This document shows positions 54,206 to 64,000 of a DNA stretch of 64,000 bases, piece after piece (the first letter of the stretch is position 1; each line of letters begins with the position of its first letter). Both the position numbers and the translations under genes were made by a program. Location of the stretch: contig NZ_QBUY01000018.1 of the NCBI RefSeq assembly GCF_003121405.1, positions 44,915 through 108,914 on the forward strand, given 5' to 3'. The notes under the pieces were generated by a model. That model was not told where the DNA came from. It made no database searches and saw only the letters and a program-made list of their open reading frames with translations. Origin of the DNA: Paraburkholderia sp. C35 (GTDB lineage: Bacteria; Pseudomonadota; Gammaproteobacteria; Burkholderiales; Burkholderiaceae).

Positions 54206-54386
54206 GCAGCGCGGGCACGACAGGCATCACATAGCACCATCGTAATCGAGCGCCGGCGCGCGCGGCCCCCAAAAACGCGCGCAACCGGCACAGGAACGGG
54301 CAGCAGGGCTGCGTCATCGTCAATCTGACCCCTGCACCCAGCATTCGCAGTCATCATCGCGCAACCCCTGCGTGAGCAGAAACACC

Positions 54387-54848
54387 ATGAGCACCGAAAA
54401 AATCAATCTCGACATTCACAAGATTCTCACGCTGCTGCCGCATCGCTATCCGATCCTGCTGGTCGATCGGGTGCTCGAACTCGAGCCGCACAAGAGCATC
54501 AAAGCGCTGAAGAATGTGTCGATCAACGAACCGTACTTCATGGGTCACTTCCCGAAGCGCCCCGTGATGCCGGGCGTGCTGATTCTGGAAGCGCTCGCGC
54601 AGACGGCAGCGCTGCTGACCTTCGCGGAAGAGCCGCATGACCCGGACAACACGCTGTATCTGTTCGTCGGCATCGACAATGCGCGCTTCAAGCGCGTGGT
54701 CGAACCGGGCGACCAGCTGATGCTGAACGTCACGTTCGAGCGCCATATGCGCGGCATCTGGAAGTTCAAGGCACGCGCCGAAGTGGACGGTCAGGTGGCG
54801 GCGGAAGCCGACCTGATGTGCGCAGTGCGCCAGACGGACAGCGAATAA
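54387..54848 (+). CDS. fabZ: 3-hydroxyacyl-ACP dehydratase FabZ
   Basis: A 153-residue hot-dog-fold dehydratase that acts on 3-hydroxyacyl-ACP in fatty-acid elongation and competes with LpxA and LpxD for the same substrate. His54 ([12 protein letters not shown]) and Glu68 (LEALAQ) are the catalytic pair. The ATG is preferred over a GTG five codons upstream. It is 181 bp after lpxD. Confidence 0.97.
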   Translation: MSTEKINLDIHKILTLLPHRYPILLVDRVLELEPHKSIKALKNVSINEPYFMGHFPKRPVMPGVLILEALAQTAALLTFAEEPHDPDNTLYLFVGIDNARFKRVVEPGDQLMLNVTFERHMRGIWKFKARAEVDGQVAAEADLMCAVRQTDSE

Positions 54849-55023
54849 ATGCCGGCGGCCGGGCGGCCTTTGATGGTCACGTCCGGTAACACGCAGGGCA
54901 GAACAATCGACACCTCGAGCGGTCACAAGATGGGTTGCATCCGTGACCGCTTCAACGCGCCGGATGACGCCGCAGCGTCATCCGCGCCATGTAACTGATA
55001 CGCGGAAATACAAGCGAGGGCGC

Positions 55024-55812
55024 ATGAGCAGGATTCATCCTACTGCGATCATCGAATCGGGCGCACAGCTCGACGAATCGGTCGAAATCGGACCGTACGC
55101 CATTGTCGGCGCGAACGTCACGATCGGCGCTCGCACGACAGTCGGTTCGCACAGCGTGATCGAAGGCTATACGACAATCGGCGAAGACAACCGCATCGGC
55201 CATTACGCGTCGGTCGGCGGTCGTCCGCAGGACATGAAGTACAAGGACGAGCCGACGAAGCTCGTGATCGGCAACCGCAACACGATCCGCGAGTTCACCA
55301 CGATCCACACGGGCACCGTGCAGGACAAGGGCATCACCACGCTCGGCGACGACAACTGGATCATGGCTTACGTGCACATCGGCCACGACTGCCAGATCGG
55401 CAACAACGTGATCCTGTCGAGCAACGCGCAGATGGCGGGCCACGTGATCATCGGCGATCACGCGATTGTCGGCGGCATGTCGGGCGTGCACCAGTTCGTG
55501 CGCATCGGCGCGCATTCCATGCTTGGCGGCGCGTCGGCGCTCGTGCAGGACATCCCGCCGTTCGTGATCGCGGCGGGCAACAAGGCCGAGCCGCACGGCA
55601 TCAACGTCGAAGGGCTGCGTCGCCGCGGCTTCTCTCCGGATGCGATTTCGGCGCTGCGCTCGGCGTATCGTCTGCTGTACAAGAACGGCCTGTCGCTGGA
55701 AGAAGCGAAGGTGCAGTTGCGCGAACTCGCTTCGGCGGGCGGCGACGGCGACGAGCCGGTTAGCGCGCTGGTCGACTTCGTCGAGCAGTCGCAGCGCGGC
55801 ATCATCCGCTAA
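55024..55812 (+). CDS. lpxA: UDP-N-acetylglucosamine acyltransferase
   Basis: A 262-residue first enzyme of lipid A synthesis; it transfers 3-hydroxyacyl from ACP to UDP-GlcNAc. Hexapeptide repeats run through about residue 190, with catalytic His in [13 protein letters not shown] and the [14 protein letters not shown] block near the C-terminal helices. Length equals the E. coli enzyme. The ATG after GCGAGGGCGC is chosen; the longer frame adds 27 residues. Confidence 0.98.
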   Translation: MSRIHPTAIIESGAQLDESVEIGPYAIVGANVTIGARTTVGSHSVIEGYTTIGEDNRIGHYASVGGRPQDMKYKDEPTKLVIGNRNTIREFTTIHTGTVQDKGITTLGDDNWIMAYVHIGHDCQIGNNVILSSNAQMAGHVIIGDHAIVGGMSGVHQFVRIGAHSMLGGASALVQDIPPFVIAAGNKAEPHGINVEGLRRRGFSPDAISALRSAYRLLYKNGLSLEEAKVQLRELASAGGDGDEPVSALVDFVEQSQRGIIR

Positions 55813-55815
55813 CCG

Positions 55816-56985
55816 ATGCCGTTGCCTACCAGTCCGCTACGGCTCGCAATGGTGGCCGGCGAGCCGTCGGGCGATCTGCTGGCGGCGTCGCTGCTGGACG
55901 GGCTCGCGGCCCGTCTGCCCGAGACCACGCAGTATTTCGGCATCGGCGGCCCGCGCATGATCGCGAAGGGCTTCGACGCGCATTTTCCGATGGAAAAGCT
56001 GTCGGTACGCGGTTACGTCGAAGCGCTGAAGCATATCCCCGAAATTCTCGGCATCCGCAACGAACTGAAGCGGCAACTGCTGGCTGAGCCGCCGTCGGTG
56101 TTCATCGGCGTGGATGCGCCCGATTTCAACTTCGGCCTCGAGCATCCGCTGCGCGATGCGGGCATTCCGACCATCCATTTCGTCTGCCCGTCGATCTGGG
56201 CGTGGCGCGGCGGCCGCATCAAGAAGATCGTCAAAGCCGTCGATCAGATGCTGTGCGTGTTCCCGTTCGAAAAGGCGCTGCTCGAGAAATCGGGCGTAAA
56301 GGCGACTTACGTTGGGCATCCGCTCGCTGACGAAATCCCGCTCGATCCGGATATGGCCGGCGCGCGCCGCACGCTCGGGCTGCCGGAAAGCGGCCCGGTG
56401 ATCGCGGTGCTACCGGGCAGCCGGCGTGCGGAAATCGCGCTGATCGGCCCGACGTTCTTCGATGCGATGGAACTGATGCTGCAACGCGAGCCGGGCGTGC
56501 GTTTCGTGATGCCGGCCGCGACGCCGGCGCTGCGCGAACTGCTCAAACCGCTGGTCGACGCGCATCCGAAGCTGCCGCTGACGTTGACGGACGGCAACGC
56601 GCAAGTCGCGATGACAGCCGCCGACGCGATTCTCGTGAAAAGCGGCACGGTCACGCTGGAAGCGGCGTTGCTGAAAAAGCCGATGGTGATTTCGTACAAG
56701 GTGCCCTGGCTGACGGGACAGATCATGCGTCGTCAGGGTTATTTGCCGTACGTCGGCCTGCCGAACATTCTGGCCGGGCGCTTCGTCGTGCCGGAAATCC
56801 TGCAGCATTTCGCAACGCCCGAAGCACTGGCCGATGCCACGTTGACCCAGTTGCGCGATGACGCAAACCGGCGCACGCTGACGGAAATTTTCACCGAGAT
56901 GCACCACGTGCTGAAGCAGAACACCGCGCAGCGGGCGGCGGAAGCCGTCGTCGAAGTGATCGAAACGCGCCGGGGACGTCCATGA
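55816..56985 (+). CDS. lpxB: Lipid-A-disaccharide synthase
   Basis: A 389-residue GT-B glycosyltransferase that joins UDP-2,3-diacylglucosamine and lipid X. The N-terminal [13 protein letters not shown] and central [17 protein letters not shown] and [10 protein letters not shown] are diagnostic. It starts 3 bp after lpxA and overlaps rnhB by 4 nt. lpxH and lpxC are not in the window. Confidence 0.98.
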   Translation: MPLPTSPLRLAMVAGEPSGDLLAASLLDGLAARLPETTQYFGIGGPRMIAKGFDAHFPMEKLSVRGYVEALKHIPEILGIRNELKRQLLAEPPSVFIGVDAPDFNFGLEHPLRDAGIPTIHFVCPSIWAWRGGRIKKIVKAVDQMLCVFPFEKALLEKSGVKATYVGHPLADEIPLDPDMAGARRTLGLPESGPVIAVLPGSRRAEIALIGPTFFDAMELMLQREPGVRFVMPAATPALRELLKPLVDAHPKLPLTLTDGNAQVAMTAADAILVKSGTVTLEAALLKKPMVISYKVPWLTGQIMRRQGYLPYVGLPNILAGRFVVPEILQHFATPEALADATLTQLRDDANRRTLTEIFTEMHHVLKQNTAQRAAEAVVEVIETRRGRP

Positions 56986-57686
56986 CCCGCAAGGCAGCCG
57001 CAAAGACCGCGCAGCAGAACGGCTTCGATTTTTCGTCGCCGGAAGACATTGTGTGCGGTGTCGACGAAGCGGGGCGCGGTCCGCTGGCCGGCCCGGTGGT
57101 CGCAGCTGCCGTGATTTTCGATCCGTCGAAGCCGCGCATTCGCGGTCTCGACGATTCGAAAGCGCTGACGGCGAAAAAGCGCGACGAGCTGTACGAGAAG
57201 ATCATCGAGCGTTCGCTGGCGTATTGCATTGCGTCGGCGTCCGTCGAGGAAATCGATTCACTGAACATCCTGCACGCGACCATGCTGGCGATGAAGCGGG
57301 CCGTCGAAGGTCTGAAGGTCGCGCCGACGCTCGCGAAGATCGACGGCAACCGGTGTCCTACGCTGAGCATTCGCAGCGAAGCGATTATTAGCGGCGATGC
57401 GCTCGTGCCGTGCATTTCGGCGGCGTCGATTCTTGCCAAAGTGACCCGCGACCGGATGCTGCTCGAATTGCATCAGATGTTCCCGGTGTACGGCTTCGAT
57501 GCGCACTCGGGCTACGGCACGCCACAGCATCTGACGGCGCTGCGCGAACATGGTCCGTGTGAGCATCACCGGCGTTCGTTTGCACCAGTGCGCGAGGCGC
57601 ATCTGCGGTTCGGGACAACGATTCCGTTAGCGCAAGGTGTCGTAGTCGTGCCGCCTGCTGCAGCCGACGACAGCGTGCCGTTCTGA
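56982..57686 (+). CDS. rnhB: Ribonuclease HII
   Basis: A 234-residue nuclease that cuts RNA in RNA:DNA hybrids and removes single ribonucleotides. Asp28 and Glu29 in [15 protein letters not shown], and further Asp in KIDGN and VTRD, form the metal site. Its start overlaps lpxB (ATGA), a common proteobacterial junction. A terminator follows. Confidence 0.97.
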   Translation: MTRKAAAKTAQQNGFDFSSPEDIVCGVDEAGRGPLAGPVVAAAVIFDPSKPRIRGLDDSKALTAKKRDELYEKIIERSLAYCIASASVEEIDSLNILHATMLAMKRAVEGLKVAPTLAKIDGNRCPTLSIRSEAIISGDALVPCISAASILAKVTRDRMLLELHQMFPVYGFDAHSGYGTPQHLTALREHGPCEHHRRSFAPVREAHLRFGTTIPLAQGVVVVPPAAADDSVPF

Positions 57687-57705
57687 TAACGCGCACACCA
57701 CGATC

Positions 57706-57730
57706 AAGCGCCCACGGGCGCTTTTCTTTT
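57706..57730 (+). terminator. Intrinsic terminator after rnhB
   Basis: AAGCGCCC and GGGCGCTT form an 8-bp dyad, followed by TTCTTTT. It closes the long rpsB-rnhB gene series. Confidence 0.85.
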
Positions 57731-57770
57731 CACCGTTTTATTTTTCGTACCGATACGGTCGTCGCTGCCA

Positions 57771-58556
57771 GTGAAAGCCATCACCTCCCGGGATAATCCG
57801 CTCTACAAGCGTCTGAAGGCATTGGCCGGCTCGACGCATCAACAGCGCAAGAGCGGACACGCGCTGCTCGAAGGGGTTCACCTCGCGAGCGCGTATCTCG
57901 ATGTCGCCGGCCAGCCGGAAACCTGTGTTGTCACGGAAGGCGCGCTGCGTCACGACGAAGCGCAGGCCATCGTCGCGCGTATCGACGAACGGCGCATCGT
58001 TACGTTGCCGGATGCGTTGTTTGGGCAACTGTCGAACGTCGTGCACGGCGTCGGCATGCTGCTGGTCGTCGACAAACTCGATCTGCCATTGCCGGAGCGC
58101 GTAACGCAAAGCTGCGTCGTGCTCGACGGTGTGCAGGATGCGGGCAATGTGGGTTCGATCCTGCGTAGTGCGGCGGCGGCGGGCATCGGTCATGTGTTCT
58201 GTGCGCCGGGTACCGCGTACGCATGGTCGTCAAAAGTGCTGCGCTCGGGGATGGGCGCGCATTTCCTGCTGCAGATTCACGAAGATGTCGAGCCGCAGAT
58301 GCTGATCGAACGGCTCGATGTGCCCGTTGCCATCACGGATTCGCACGGTGCCGAAGCGATTTACGACACGGATCTCAAGGGTCCGGTGGCGTGGGTGTTC
58401 GGCAATGAAGGGGCGGGCGTGTCGCAGCCCTGGCGTGACGCGGTGACGTATCGCGTGACGATTCCGCAGCCGGGCGGGATGGAATCTCTGAATGTTGCGG
58501 CGGCCGCCGCCGTGTGTCTCTTCGAGCAGTGCCGGCAGCAGCGCGCCGCCGGCTGA
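57771..58556 (+). CDS. SpoU/TrmH-family RNA 2'-O-methyltransferase
   Basis: A 261-residue SPOUT methyltransferase. The three family motifs are present: GNVGSILRSAAAAGI, VFGNEGAGVSQPW and IPQPGGMESLNVAAAAAVCLFE. An N-terminal substrate-binding domain (about 1-105) resembles TrmH/RlmB-like rRNA methylases; the target nucleotide is unknown. The start is GTG. It faces ppsR with only 13 bp between stops. Confidence 0.92.
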   Translation: MKAITSRDNPLYKRLKALAGSTHQQRKSGHALLEGVHLASAYLDVAGQPETCVVTEGALRHDEAQAIVARIDERRIVTLPDALFGQLSNVVHGVGMLLVVDKLDLPLPERVTQSCVVLDGVQDAGNVGSILRSAAAAGIGHVFCAPGTAYAWSSKVLRSGMGAHFLLQIHEDVEPQMLIERLDVPVAITDSHGAEAIYDTDLKGPVAWVFGNEGAGVSQPWRDAVTYRVTIPQPGGMESLNVAAAAAVCLFEQCRQQRAAG

Positions 58557-58569
58557 CCTCACTGCGTCA

Positions 58570-59385
58570 TCAATACGCCGAACGATCCAGCTTGATTTCC
58601 TGCAGGATCGTCGTCGCGATTTCCTCGATCGACTTGTGCGTCGACGAGAGCCACTTGATCCCTTCACGCCGCATCATCGTCTCGGCTTCATTGATCTCGT
58701 AGCGGCAGTTTTCGATTGCCGCGTACTTGCTGCCCGGACGCCGCTCATTGCGGATTTCCGACAGCCGCTGCGGATCGATCGACAGCCCGAACATCTTCGT
58801 GCGATGCGCGAGCAGCGGCGTCGGCAGCTTGCCGCGCTCGAAGTCTTCGGGAATCAGCGGATAGTTTGCCGCCTTCACCCCATATTGCATCGCCAGGTAG
58901 AGGCTGGTCGGCGTTTTGCCGCTGCGTGACACGCCCACCAGAATGACATCGGCATCTTCCAGATTGCGGTTCGACTGGCCGTCGTCGTGTGCGAGCGAGA
59001 AGTTGATCGCCTCGATCCGGTTCTTGTATTCCTCGGTGTCCGCGTTCTGGTGGCCACGGCCCATCGCGTGGCTCGACTTCAGTTCCAGCTCCTGTTCGAG
59101 CGGCTCGACGAAGGTCTGGAACATGTCCAGCACGAGCGCATTCGAATCCTTCACGATCTGGTTCGACGCGCTGTTCACGAGCGTCGTAAAGACGATCGGG
59201 CGGCGGCCTTCGTGATGCGCGGCTTCGTTGATCTTTTCGAGGGTGGCGTAGGCCTTTTCCGTCGAATCGACGAACGGCACGCGGACCAGGCGGAATTTCT
59301 GGTCGAACTGGGAGAGGATCGAGTGCGCGAAGGTTTCGGCAGTAATCCCGGTACCGTCGGAGACGATGAATACGGTGGGCGGCAT
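58570..59385 (-). CDS. ppsR: PEP synthase regulatory protein (kinase/pyrophosphorylase)
   Basis: A 271-residue DUF299 protein that inactivates PEP synthase by ADP-dependent phosphorylation of a Thr and reactivates it by Pi-dependent removal. The N-terminal [10 protein letters not shown] and the P-loop-like GVSRSGKT (151-158) are diagnostic. Its divergent neighbour is its target ppsA, which supports PPSRP over the PPDK regulator. Confidence 0.96.
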   Translation of the reverse strand: MPPTVFIVSDGTGITAETFAHSILSQFDQKFRLVRVPFVDSTEKAYATLEKINEAAHHEGRRPIVFTTLVNSASNQIVKDSNALVLDMFQTFVEPLEQELELKSSHAMGRGHQNADTEEYKNRIEAINFSLAHDDGQSNRNLEDADVILVGVSRSGKTPTSLYLAMQYGVKAANYPLIPEDFERGKLPTPLLAHRTKMFGLSIDPQRLSEIRNERRPGSKYAAIENCRYEINEAETMMRREGIKWLSSTHKSIEEIATTILQEIKLDRSAY

Positions 59386-59552
59386 CAGTGGGCAGGGAAC
59401 GTGAGCAGCAAGCGCCGCTCGAAATCAGACATTGCCGCGTCGCGCGCTGCCCGGTGGCTGGCCGGAAACTTGCAACGGCGCTTCTGGGGCGCAGTGTGCG
59501 CCGTTCTGGCGCATTTCTCGGCCGACTGTCACATTTTGAGAGTCGGCACGGT

Positions 59553-59581
59553 AGAATAGCGGCAACCTGTTGGATAAGCAA
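59553..59581 (-). promoter_or_regulatory. Candidate ppsR promoter
   Basis: On the minus strand TTGCTT and TATTCT are 17 nt apart, about 170 bp before the ppsR ATG. Confidence 0.5.
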
Positions 59582-59619
59582 TTGCAGCGAAATCGGGTGT
59601 AACTATCTGTTATCGCACT

Positions 59620-59648
59620 TTGATTACGTTGTGATTTGTTCGTAACTT
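59620..59648 (+). promoter_or_regulatory. Candidate ppsA promoter
   Basis: TTGATT and TAACTT are 17 nt apart. Transcription from here gives a leader of about 175 nt before ppsA. Confidence 0.4.
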
Positions 59649-59830
59649 GCATGGCTACGCGGCAAGTTCGTGCAATCTCTCGCTTCGTCGGACTTCGTGC
59701 GGTGCACAAATGCCACGTGCGATTGCTTCTCCAACAGGTTGTGCAAGGCACGGGTTCACGCTTCCAATGAGCGCCCCGTGTTCAAGCCCACTTGCGCAAT
59801 CGTGTATTTTTTCCACACTTAGGGGCTTGT

Positions 59831-62233
59831 ATGACTAACGCAGTTAACGTTGCTAAGGATCAGGCGTATGTAGTTCCATTCGAGCAGTTGCGAATGACCG
59901 ACGTGGAAATCGTCGGTGGCAAGAATGCTTCGCTCGGCGAGATGATCAGTCAGCTCGCTGAAGCCGGCGTTCGCGTGCCGACGGGCTTCGCCACGACGGC
60001 GCTCGCCTTTCGCGACTTCCTGCATCACAACAACCTGACCGAACGCATCGCCCAACGTCTCGAGACGCTCGACGTCGACGACGTGAAGGCGCTCGCCGCT
60101 GCGGGCAAGGAAATCCGTCAATGGATCGTCGACGCTCCGATGCAAGAGCGTCTCGAACAGGAAATCCGCGCCGCGTTCGACACGCTGTCGAAGAGCTCGC
60201 CTGAAGAGCTGTCGTTTGCCGTGCGTTCGTCGGCGACGGCGGAAGACCTGCCCGACGCATCGTTTGCCGGTCAGCAGGAAAGCTACCTGAACGTGGTCGG
60301 CATCGAAGACGTGCTCGATCGCATGAAGCACGTGTTCGCGTCGCTCTACAACGACCGCGCTATCTCCTATCGTGTCCACAAGGGCTTCACGCATGCTGAA
60401 GTCGCGTTGTCGGCGGGCGTGCAGCGCATGGTGCGCTCGGACGTCGGCGCTGCAGGCGTGATGTTCACGCTCGACACGGAATCCGGCTTCAAGGACGCGG
60501 TCTTCATCACGTCGAGCTACGGCTTGGGCGAAACCGTCGTGCAAGGCGCGGTGAACCCGGACGAGTTCTACGTCTTCAAGACCACGCTTGCGCAGAACAA
60601 ATACCCGATCATCCGTCGCTCGATCGGCTCGAAGCTTATCAAGATGGAATTCACGAAGGCAGGCGAAGAAGGCCGCGTGAAGACCGTCGACGTGCCGCAC
60701 GAGCAGCGCAACCGCTACTCGATCACCGACGAAGACGTGATCGAACTGGCGAAGTACGCCGTCATCATCGAAAAGCACTACCAGCGTCCGATGGACATCG
60801 AGTGGGGCAGGGACGGCCGCGACGGCAAGATTTTCATTCTGCAGGCGCGTCCGGAAACGGTGAAGAGCCAGGGCGGCAACAAGGCCGAGCAGCGCTTCAA
60901 GCTGAAGGGCCAGTCGCAGGTGCTGGCAACGGGCCGTGCAATCGGCCAGAAGATCGGCGCGGGCCCCGTGCGCGTGATTCACGATCCGTCGGAAATGGAG
61001 CGCGTGCAACCGGGCGACGTGTTGGTCGCCGACATGACCGACCCGAACTGGGAACCCGTGATGAAGCGCGCAGCCGCGATCGTCACGAATCGTGGCGGCC
61101 GTACGTGCCACGCGGCGATCATCGCGCGTGAACTGGGCGTCCCTGCCGTGGTCGGTTGCGGCGATGCATCGGACGTGCTGAAGGACGGCGCGCTGGTGAC
61201 GGTGTCGTGCGCGGAAGGCGACGAAGGCAAGATCTACGACGGTCTGCTCGAAACGGAAGTGACGGAAATCCAGCGCGGCGAACTGCCGGAAATCCCCGTC
61301 AAGATCATGATGAACGTCGGCAATCCGCAACTCGCCTTCGACTTCGCGCAACTGCCGAACAAGGGCGTGGGTCTGGCGCGTCTGGAATTCATCATCAACA
61401 ACAACATCGGCGTTCACCCGAAGGCGATTCTCGAGTACCCGAACATCGAGCAGGACCTGAAGAAGGCGGTCGAAAGCGTCGCGCGCGGTCATGCATCGCC
61501 GCGTGCGTTCTATGTCGACAAGCTGACGGAAGGTATCGCGACGATCGGCGCGGCGTTCTATCCGAAGCCCGTGATCGTGCGTCTGTCGGACTTCAAGTCG
61601 AATGAGTACAAGAAGCTGATCGGCGGTTCGCGCTACGAGCCGGATGAAGAAAACCCGATGCTGGGCTTCCGCGGCGCGTCGCGTTACATCGCGGAAGACT
61701 TCGCGCAGGCGTTTGAGATGGAATGCATCGCGCTCAAGCGCGTGCGTGAAGAGATGGGCCTCGACAACGTCGAGATCATGGTGCCGTTCGTGCGTACGCT
61801 GAAGCAGGCGGAGCGCGTGGTCGGTCTGCTGGCGAAGTACGGCCTCAAGCGCGGCGAAAACGGCCTGCGCCTGATCATGATGTGCGAAGTGCCGTCGAAC
61901 GCGATTCTCGCCGAAGAGTTCCTGCAGTACTTCGACGGCTTCTCGATTGGCTCGAACGACCTGACGCAGCTGACGCTGGGTCTGGACCGCGACTCGGGCA
62001 TGGAACTGCTCGCCGTCGATTTCGACGAGCGCGACCCTGCCGTCAAGTTCATGCTCAAGCGCGCGATCGACACGTGCCTGCGCCTGAACAAGTACGTCGG
62101 TATTTGCGGCCAGGGCCCGTCGGATCACCCCGACTTCGCCGAGTGGCTGACGAAGGAAGGCATCGCGTCGATCTCGCTGAATCCGGCCACGATCATCGAG
62201 ACGTGGCAGAACCTGGCGAAAGTCACGAAGTAA
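59831..62233 (+). CDS. ppsA: Phosphoenolpyruvate synthase
   Basis: An 800-residue enzyme making PEP from pyruvate and ATP for gluconeogenesis. In order: ATP-grasp-like nucleotide domain ([21 protein letters not shown]), phosphohistidine domain with His427 in [13 protein letters not shown] preceded by the Thr target of PpsR, and a C-terminal PEP-binding barrel with the catalytic Cys in [13 protein letters not shown]. The ATG is used; the longer frame has 13 odd residues. ppsR is divergent, and a terminator follows. Confidence 0.98.
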   Translation: MTNAVNVAKDQAYVVPFEQLRMTDVEIVGGKNASLGEMISQLAEAGVRVPTGFATTALAFRDFLHHNNLTERIAQRLETLDVDDVKALAAAGKEIRQWIVDAPMQERLEQEIRAAFDTLSKSSPEELSFAVRSSATAEDLPDASFAGQQESYLNVVGIEDVLDRMKHVFASLYNDRAISYRVHKGFTHAEVALSAGVQRMVRSDVGAAGVMFTLDTESGFKDAVFITSSYGLGETVVQGAVNPDEFYVFKTTLAQNKYPIIRRSIGSKLIKMEFTKAGEEGRVKTVDVPHEQRNRYSITDEDVIELAKYAVIIEKHYQRPMDIEWGRDGRDGKIFILQARPETVKSQGGNKAEQRFKLKGQSQVLATGRAIGQKIGAGPVRVIHDPSEMERVQPGDVLVADMTDPNWEPVMKRAAAIVTNRGGRTCHAAIIARELGVPAVVGCGDASDVLKDGALVTVSCAEGDEGKIYDGLLETEVTEIQRGELPEIPVKIMMNVGNPQLAFDFAQLPNKGVGLARLEFIINNNIGVHPKAILEYPNIEQDLKKAVESVARGHASPRAFYVDKLTEGIATIGAAFYPKPVIVRLSDFKSNEYKKLIGGSRYEPDEENPMLGFRGASRYIAEDFAQAFEMECIALKRVREEMGLDNVEIMVPFVRTLKQAERVVGLLAKYGLKRGENGLRLIMMCEVPSNAILAEEFLQYFDGFSIGSNDLTQLTLGLDRDSGMELLAVDFDERDPAVKFMLKRAIDTCLRLNKYVGICGQGPSDHPDFAEWLTKEGIASISLNPATIIETWQNLAKVTK

Positions 62234-62307
62234 GCATTGCGCATCAATTCGTGGAGGCGCGCAAAACGTGCCTCTGCGAACGATCATATCTGAACGCTTC
62301 ATGCTAT

Positions 62308-62340
62308 AAACACCTCGGTTGCTCCGGGGTGTTTTGCTTT
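62308..62340 (+). terminator. Terminator-like hairpin after ppsA
   Basis: AAACACC pairs with GGTGTTT, and inner CGG with CCG after a U-G pair, around a 5-nt loop. A short T-rich tail follows. The next gene's ribosome-binding site starts immediately after. Confidence 0.7.
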
Positions 62341-62352
62341 GTGGAGGCGAAA

Positions 62353-62808
62353 GTGTTCCAAAGTGGATTGTTCTGGTGGATCGGCGCCGGCGTGCTGGTC
62401 GTGCTCGAACTGATGCACGGCACGTTCTATCTGCTGATGGTGGCGCGCGGCTTCCTGGCAGCGGGGCTGGCGCGCCTGGCGGGTCTCGACCTGTCGCTGC
62501 AGATGGGCATTGCGGCGGCCGTCGCACTCGCGGCGATGCTGTTGCTGCGCAAATCGCGCTTCGGGCGCAAGACAAGGACGCGGGCCGAAGCCGCGCGCAA
62601 CCCTGACGTGAATCTCGATATCGGCTCGACGCTGACGGTACCCACGTGGCGCGACGGACGCGCGCGCACCAGCTATCGCGGTGCATCATGGGACGTCGAA
62701 CTGACGCCTGGCGAGCCGGAAGACTCGAACCTGTACGAAATCACGGCGGTACACGGCAACTGTCTTGTCGTCGTCGCGAGCCGGCGAGCGGCGGCGGCCA
62801 GAGCCTGA
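62353..62808 (+). CDS. NfeD-family membrane protein
   Basis: A 151-residue protein with two or three N-terminal hydrophobic segments (LFWWIGAGVLVVLELM, then FYLLMVARGFLAAGLA, then IAAAVALAAMLLL) and a C-terminal OB-like domain (about 85-150). Short NfeD proteins of this kind partner SPFH proteins such as the next gene's product. The start is a GTG 5 nt after GGAGG. Confidence 0.88.
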   Translation: MFQSGLFWWIGAGVLVVLELMHGTFYLLMVARGFLAAGLARLAGLDLSLQMGIAAAVALAAMLLLRKSRFGRKTRTRAEAARNPDVNLDIGSTLTVPTWRDGRARTSYRGASWDVELTPGEPEDSNLYEITAVHGNCLVVVASRRAAAARA

Positions 62809-62901
62809 TCGTCGTCGGAAACGGATGCTCGCGTCGGACCGGCGCGACTTGAGCGCGTTAAAACGCGTACAACAATTCAAAAACAGAGTGGGGGTGCAGG
62901 A

Positions 62902-63831
62902 ATGGAACCGTCGAGCATCGTTGGACTCGTGTTGCTGATCGTCGTGATCGTGGTTGCCGCGCAGACGATCAAGATCGTGCCGCAGCAGCACGCGTGGGTG
63001 ATGGAGCGCCTGGGGCGTTATCACGCGACGCTCACGCCTGGCTTGAGTTTCGTGCTGCCGTTTATCGACAGGATTGCTTACAAGCAGGTGCTGAAGGAAA
63101 TCCCCCTCGACGTGCCGAGCCAGGTTTGCATCACGCGTGACAACACGCAGTTGCAGGTGGATGGCGTGCTGTATTTTCAGGTCACAGATCCGATGAAGGC
63201 GTCGTACGGATCGAGCAATTTTGTGTTCGCGATCACGCAGTTGTCGCAGACCACGTTGCGATCGGTGATCGGCAAGCTGGAGCTCGACAAGACCTTCGAG
63301 GAGCGCGACTTCATCAATCACTCGATCGTGTCGGCGCTCGACGAAGCGGCGTCGAACTGGGGCGTGAAGGTGTTGCGCTACGAGATCAAGGATCTGACGC
63401 CGCCGAAGGAGATTCTCCACGCGATGCAGGCGCAGATTACTGCTGAGCGCGAGAAGCGGGCGCTGATTGCGGCGTCGGAAGGGCGCAAGCAGGAGCAGAT
63501 CAATATCGCTTCGGGTGGCCGCGAGGCGGCGATCCAGAAGTCCGAGGGCGAGCGGCAGGCGGCAATTAACCAGGCGCAGGGGCAGGCGGCTGCGATTCTT
63601 GCCGTGGCCGAGGCTAATTCACAGGCGATTCAGAAAATCGCGGCAGCGATTCAGTCTACGGGCGGGATGGAGGCTGTGAATCTTAAGGTTGCCGAACAGT
63701 ATGTGAATGCTTTTGGGAATCTGGCGAAGGCCGGCAATACGCTTATTGTGCCGGGCAACATGGCCGACATGAGTTCGATGATTGCGTCGGCGTTGGCGAT
63801 TGTTAAGGGGCCGGCGAAGCCGGTGGGGTAG
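62902..63831 (+). CDS. SPFH-domain protein, stomatin/QmcA-like
   Basis: A 309-residue protein with an N-terminal membrane anchor (VGLVLLIVVIVVAAQTI), a band-7 domain (about 20-180; VPQQHAWVMERLGRYH, RDNTQLQVDGVLYFQV) and a helical C-terminus rich in Ala, Gln and Glu (EGRKQEQINIASGGREA). It is a paraslipin-type scaffold likely forming rings in the membrane with the upstream NfeD partner and associating with proteases. Function in this organism is unknown. A G/T-rich tail follows. Confidence 0.94.
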   Translation: MEPSSIVGLVLLIVVIVVAAQTIKIVPQQHAWVMERLGRYHATLTPGLSFVLPFIDRIAYKQVLKEIPLDVPSQVCITRDNTQLQVDGVLYFQVTDPMKASYGSSNFVFAITQLSQTTLRSVIGKLELDKTFEERDFINHSIVSALDEAASNWGVKVLRYEIKDLTPPKEILHAMQAQITAEREKRALIAASEGRKQEQINIASGGREAAIQKSEGERQAAINQAQGQAAAILAVAEANSQAIQKIAAAIQSTGGMEAVNLKVAEQYVNAFGNLAKAGNTLIVPGNMADMSSMIASALAIVKGPAKPVG

Positions 63832-63944
63832 ATTTTTTTGCCTTCGGCGGTTGGTGGGGTTTTGGGTTTGGTTTTTGTTTTTGCTTTTGCTGGCGTCCGC
63901 TTGATGTTAGTGGTCTGCTAGCGTTGCCCCTGTGCGGGGCGGCC
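63832..63944. other. G/T-rich intergenic tail
   Basis: From 63832 the plus strand is strongly G/T-rich, with T runs that may serve as a U-tract for the SPFH gene. No coding frame is credible. Confidence 0.5.
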
Positions 63945-63978
63945 CCTACTTTTCTTTGCAGCGGCAAAGAAAAGTAGG
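63945..63978. repeat. Perfect 15-bp-arm inverted repeat
   Basis: CCTACTTTTCTTTGC and its exact complement flank a 4-nt loop. As I recall, near-identical sequences recur many times between Burkholderiaceae genes, so this is probably a dispersed palindrome or bidirectional terminator. It is the only copy in the window. Confidence 0.7.
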
Positions 63979-64000
63979 CAAAAGAAAGCCGCTGACCACC

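Larger units (their letters stand above)
59386..59830. other. Divergent ppsR / ppsA control region
   Basis: No gene is credible in these 445 bp. The DNA between about 59560 and 59660 is AT-rich and carries oppositely facing promoter candidates; the rest is presumed leader of ppsA. No known regulator site is recognised. Confidence 0.6.

Noticed and set aside
59819..62689. 956-residue open frame antisense to ppsA
   Set aside because: It is a shadow from high-GC third positions. The sense strand has complete PEP synthase motifs and the antisense protein is Arg/His/Leu-rich without any domain.

Overview
The window is high-GC chromosomal DNA of a betaproteobacterium, very probably Burkholderiaceae of the Paraburkholderia/Caballeronia/Burkholderia group. 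The reasons are the GC-rich third codon positions, the block rpsB-tsf-pyrH-frr-uppS-cdsA-dxr-rseP-bamA-skp-lpxD-fabZ-lpxA-lpxB-rnhB, a small DUF2866-like protein, the RhlE-type helicase with a glycine-rich tail, and protein sequences close to Burkholderia orthologues as I remember them. I see no phage, insertion sequence, CRISPR array, tRNA or rRNA. Almost all genes are housekeeping genes, and none is cut by a window edge.

Layout. 1-2.6 kb: a haloacid dehalogenase and a divergent LysR regulator, then a universal stress protein. 2.8-6.9 kb (minus strand): isocitrate lyase, a DEAD-box helicase and an acyl-CoA-binding protein. 7.0-10.4 kb (plus): a tightly overlapping set tsaB-rimI-uracil-DNA glycosylase-DUF1853. 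10.4-12.6 kb (minus): thiD and lplT. 12.8-15.7 kb (plus): alr, radA and a small DUF2866-like gene. 15.7-18.9 kb (minus): a CoA-transferase family III protein and a YheS-type ABC-F ATPase. 19.0-20.9 kb: glutathione peroxidase and a convergent cardiolipin synthase. 21.2-25.9 kb (minus): the lysine/diaminopimelate cluster dapC-dapD-yffB-like-dapE, plus prmB. 26.4-36.3 kb: a DMT transporter, smc, zipA, an inverted exported hydrolase gene, ligA and def. 36.4-41.9 kb (minus): a pseudouridine synthase with a very long repetitive N-terminus, glnD and map. 42.3-58.6 kb (plus): translation genes, then isoprenoid and phospholipid genes, then outer-membrane assembly and lipid A synthesis, rnhB and an RNA methyltransferase. 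58.6-63.8 kb: the divergent regulatory pair ppsR/ppsA, then an NfeD-like and an SPFH-domain protein.

How the genes fit together. Envelope building dominates: DAP and D-alanine for peptidoglycan (dapC, dapD, dapE, alr), undecaprenyl diphosphate and its precursor pathway (uppS, dxr), phospholipids (cdsA, cls, lplT), lipid A (lpxD, fabZ, lpxA, lpxB) and outer-membrane protein assembly (bamA, skp, rseP). Protein synthesis and maturation form the second theme (rpsB, tsf, frr, def, map, prmB, rimI, tsaB). Genome maintenance is the third (smc, ligA, radA, UDG, rnhB, zipA). Carbon switching is represented by aceA and by ppsA with its regulator ppsR.

No previously undescribed system is evident. The points most worth a second look are an ABC-F protein whose second Walker B glutamate is alanine, a 25-residue by 11-unit repeat in the pseudouridine synthase with a recent 150-bp duplication, ligA without any ATG start, perfect palindromes upstream of aceA and between the LysR and dehalogenase genes, and several strong stem-loops. 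All promoter and terminator calls are by eye.
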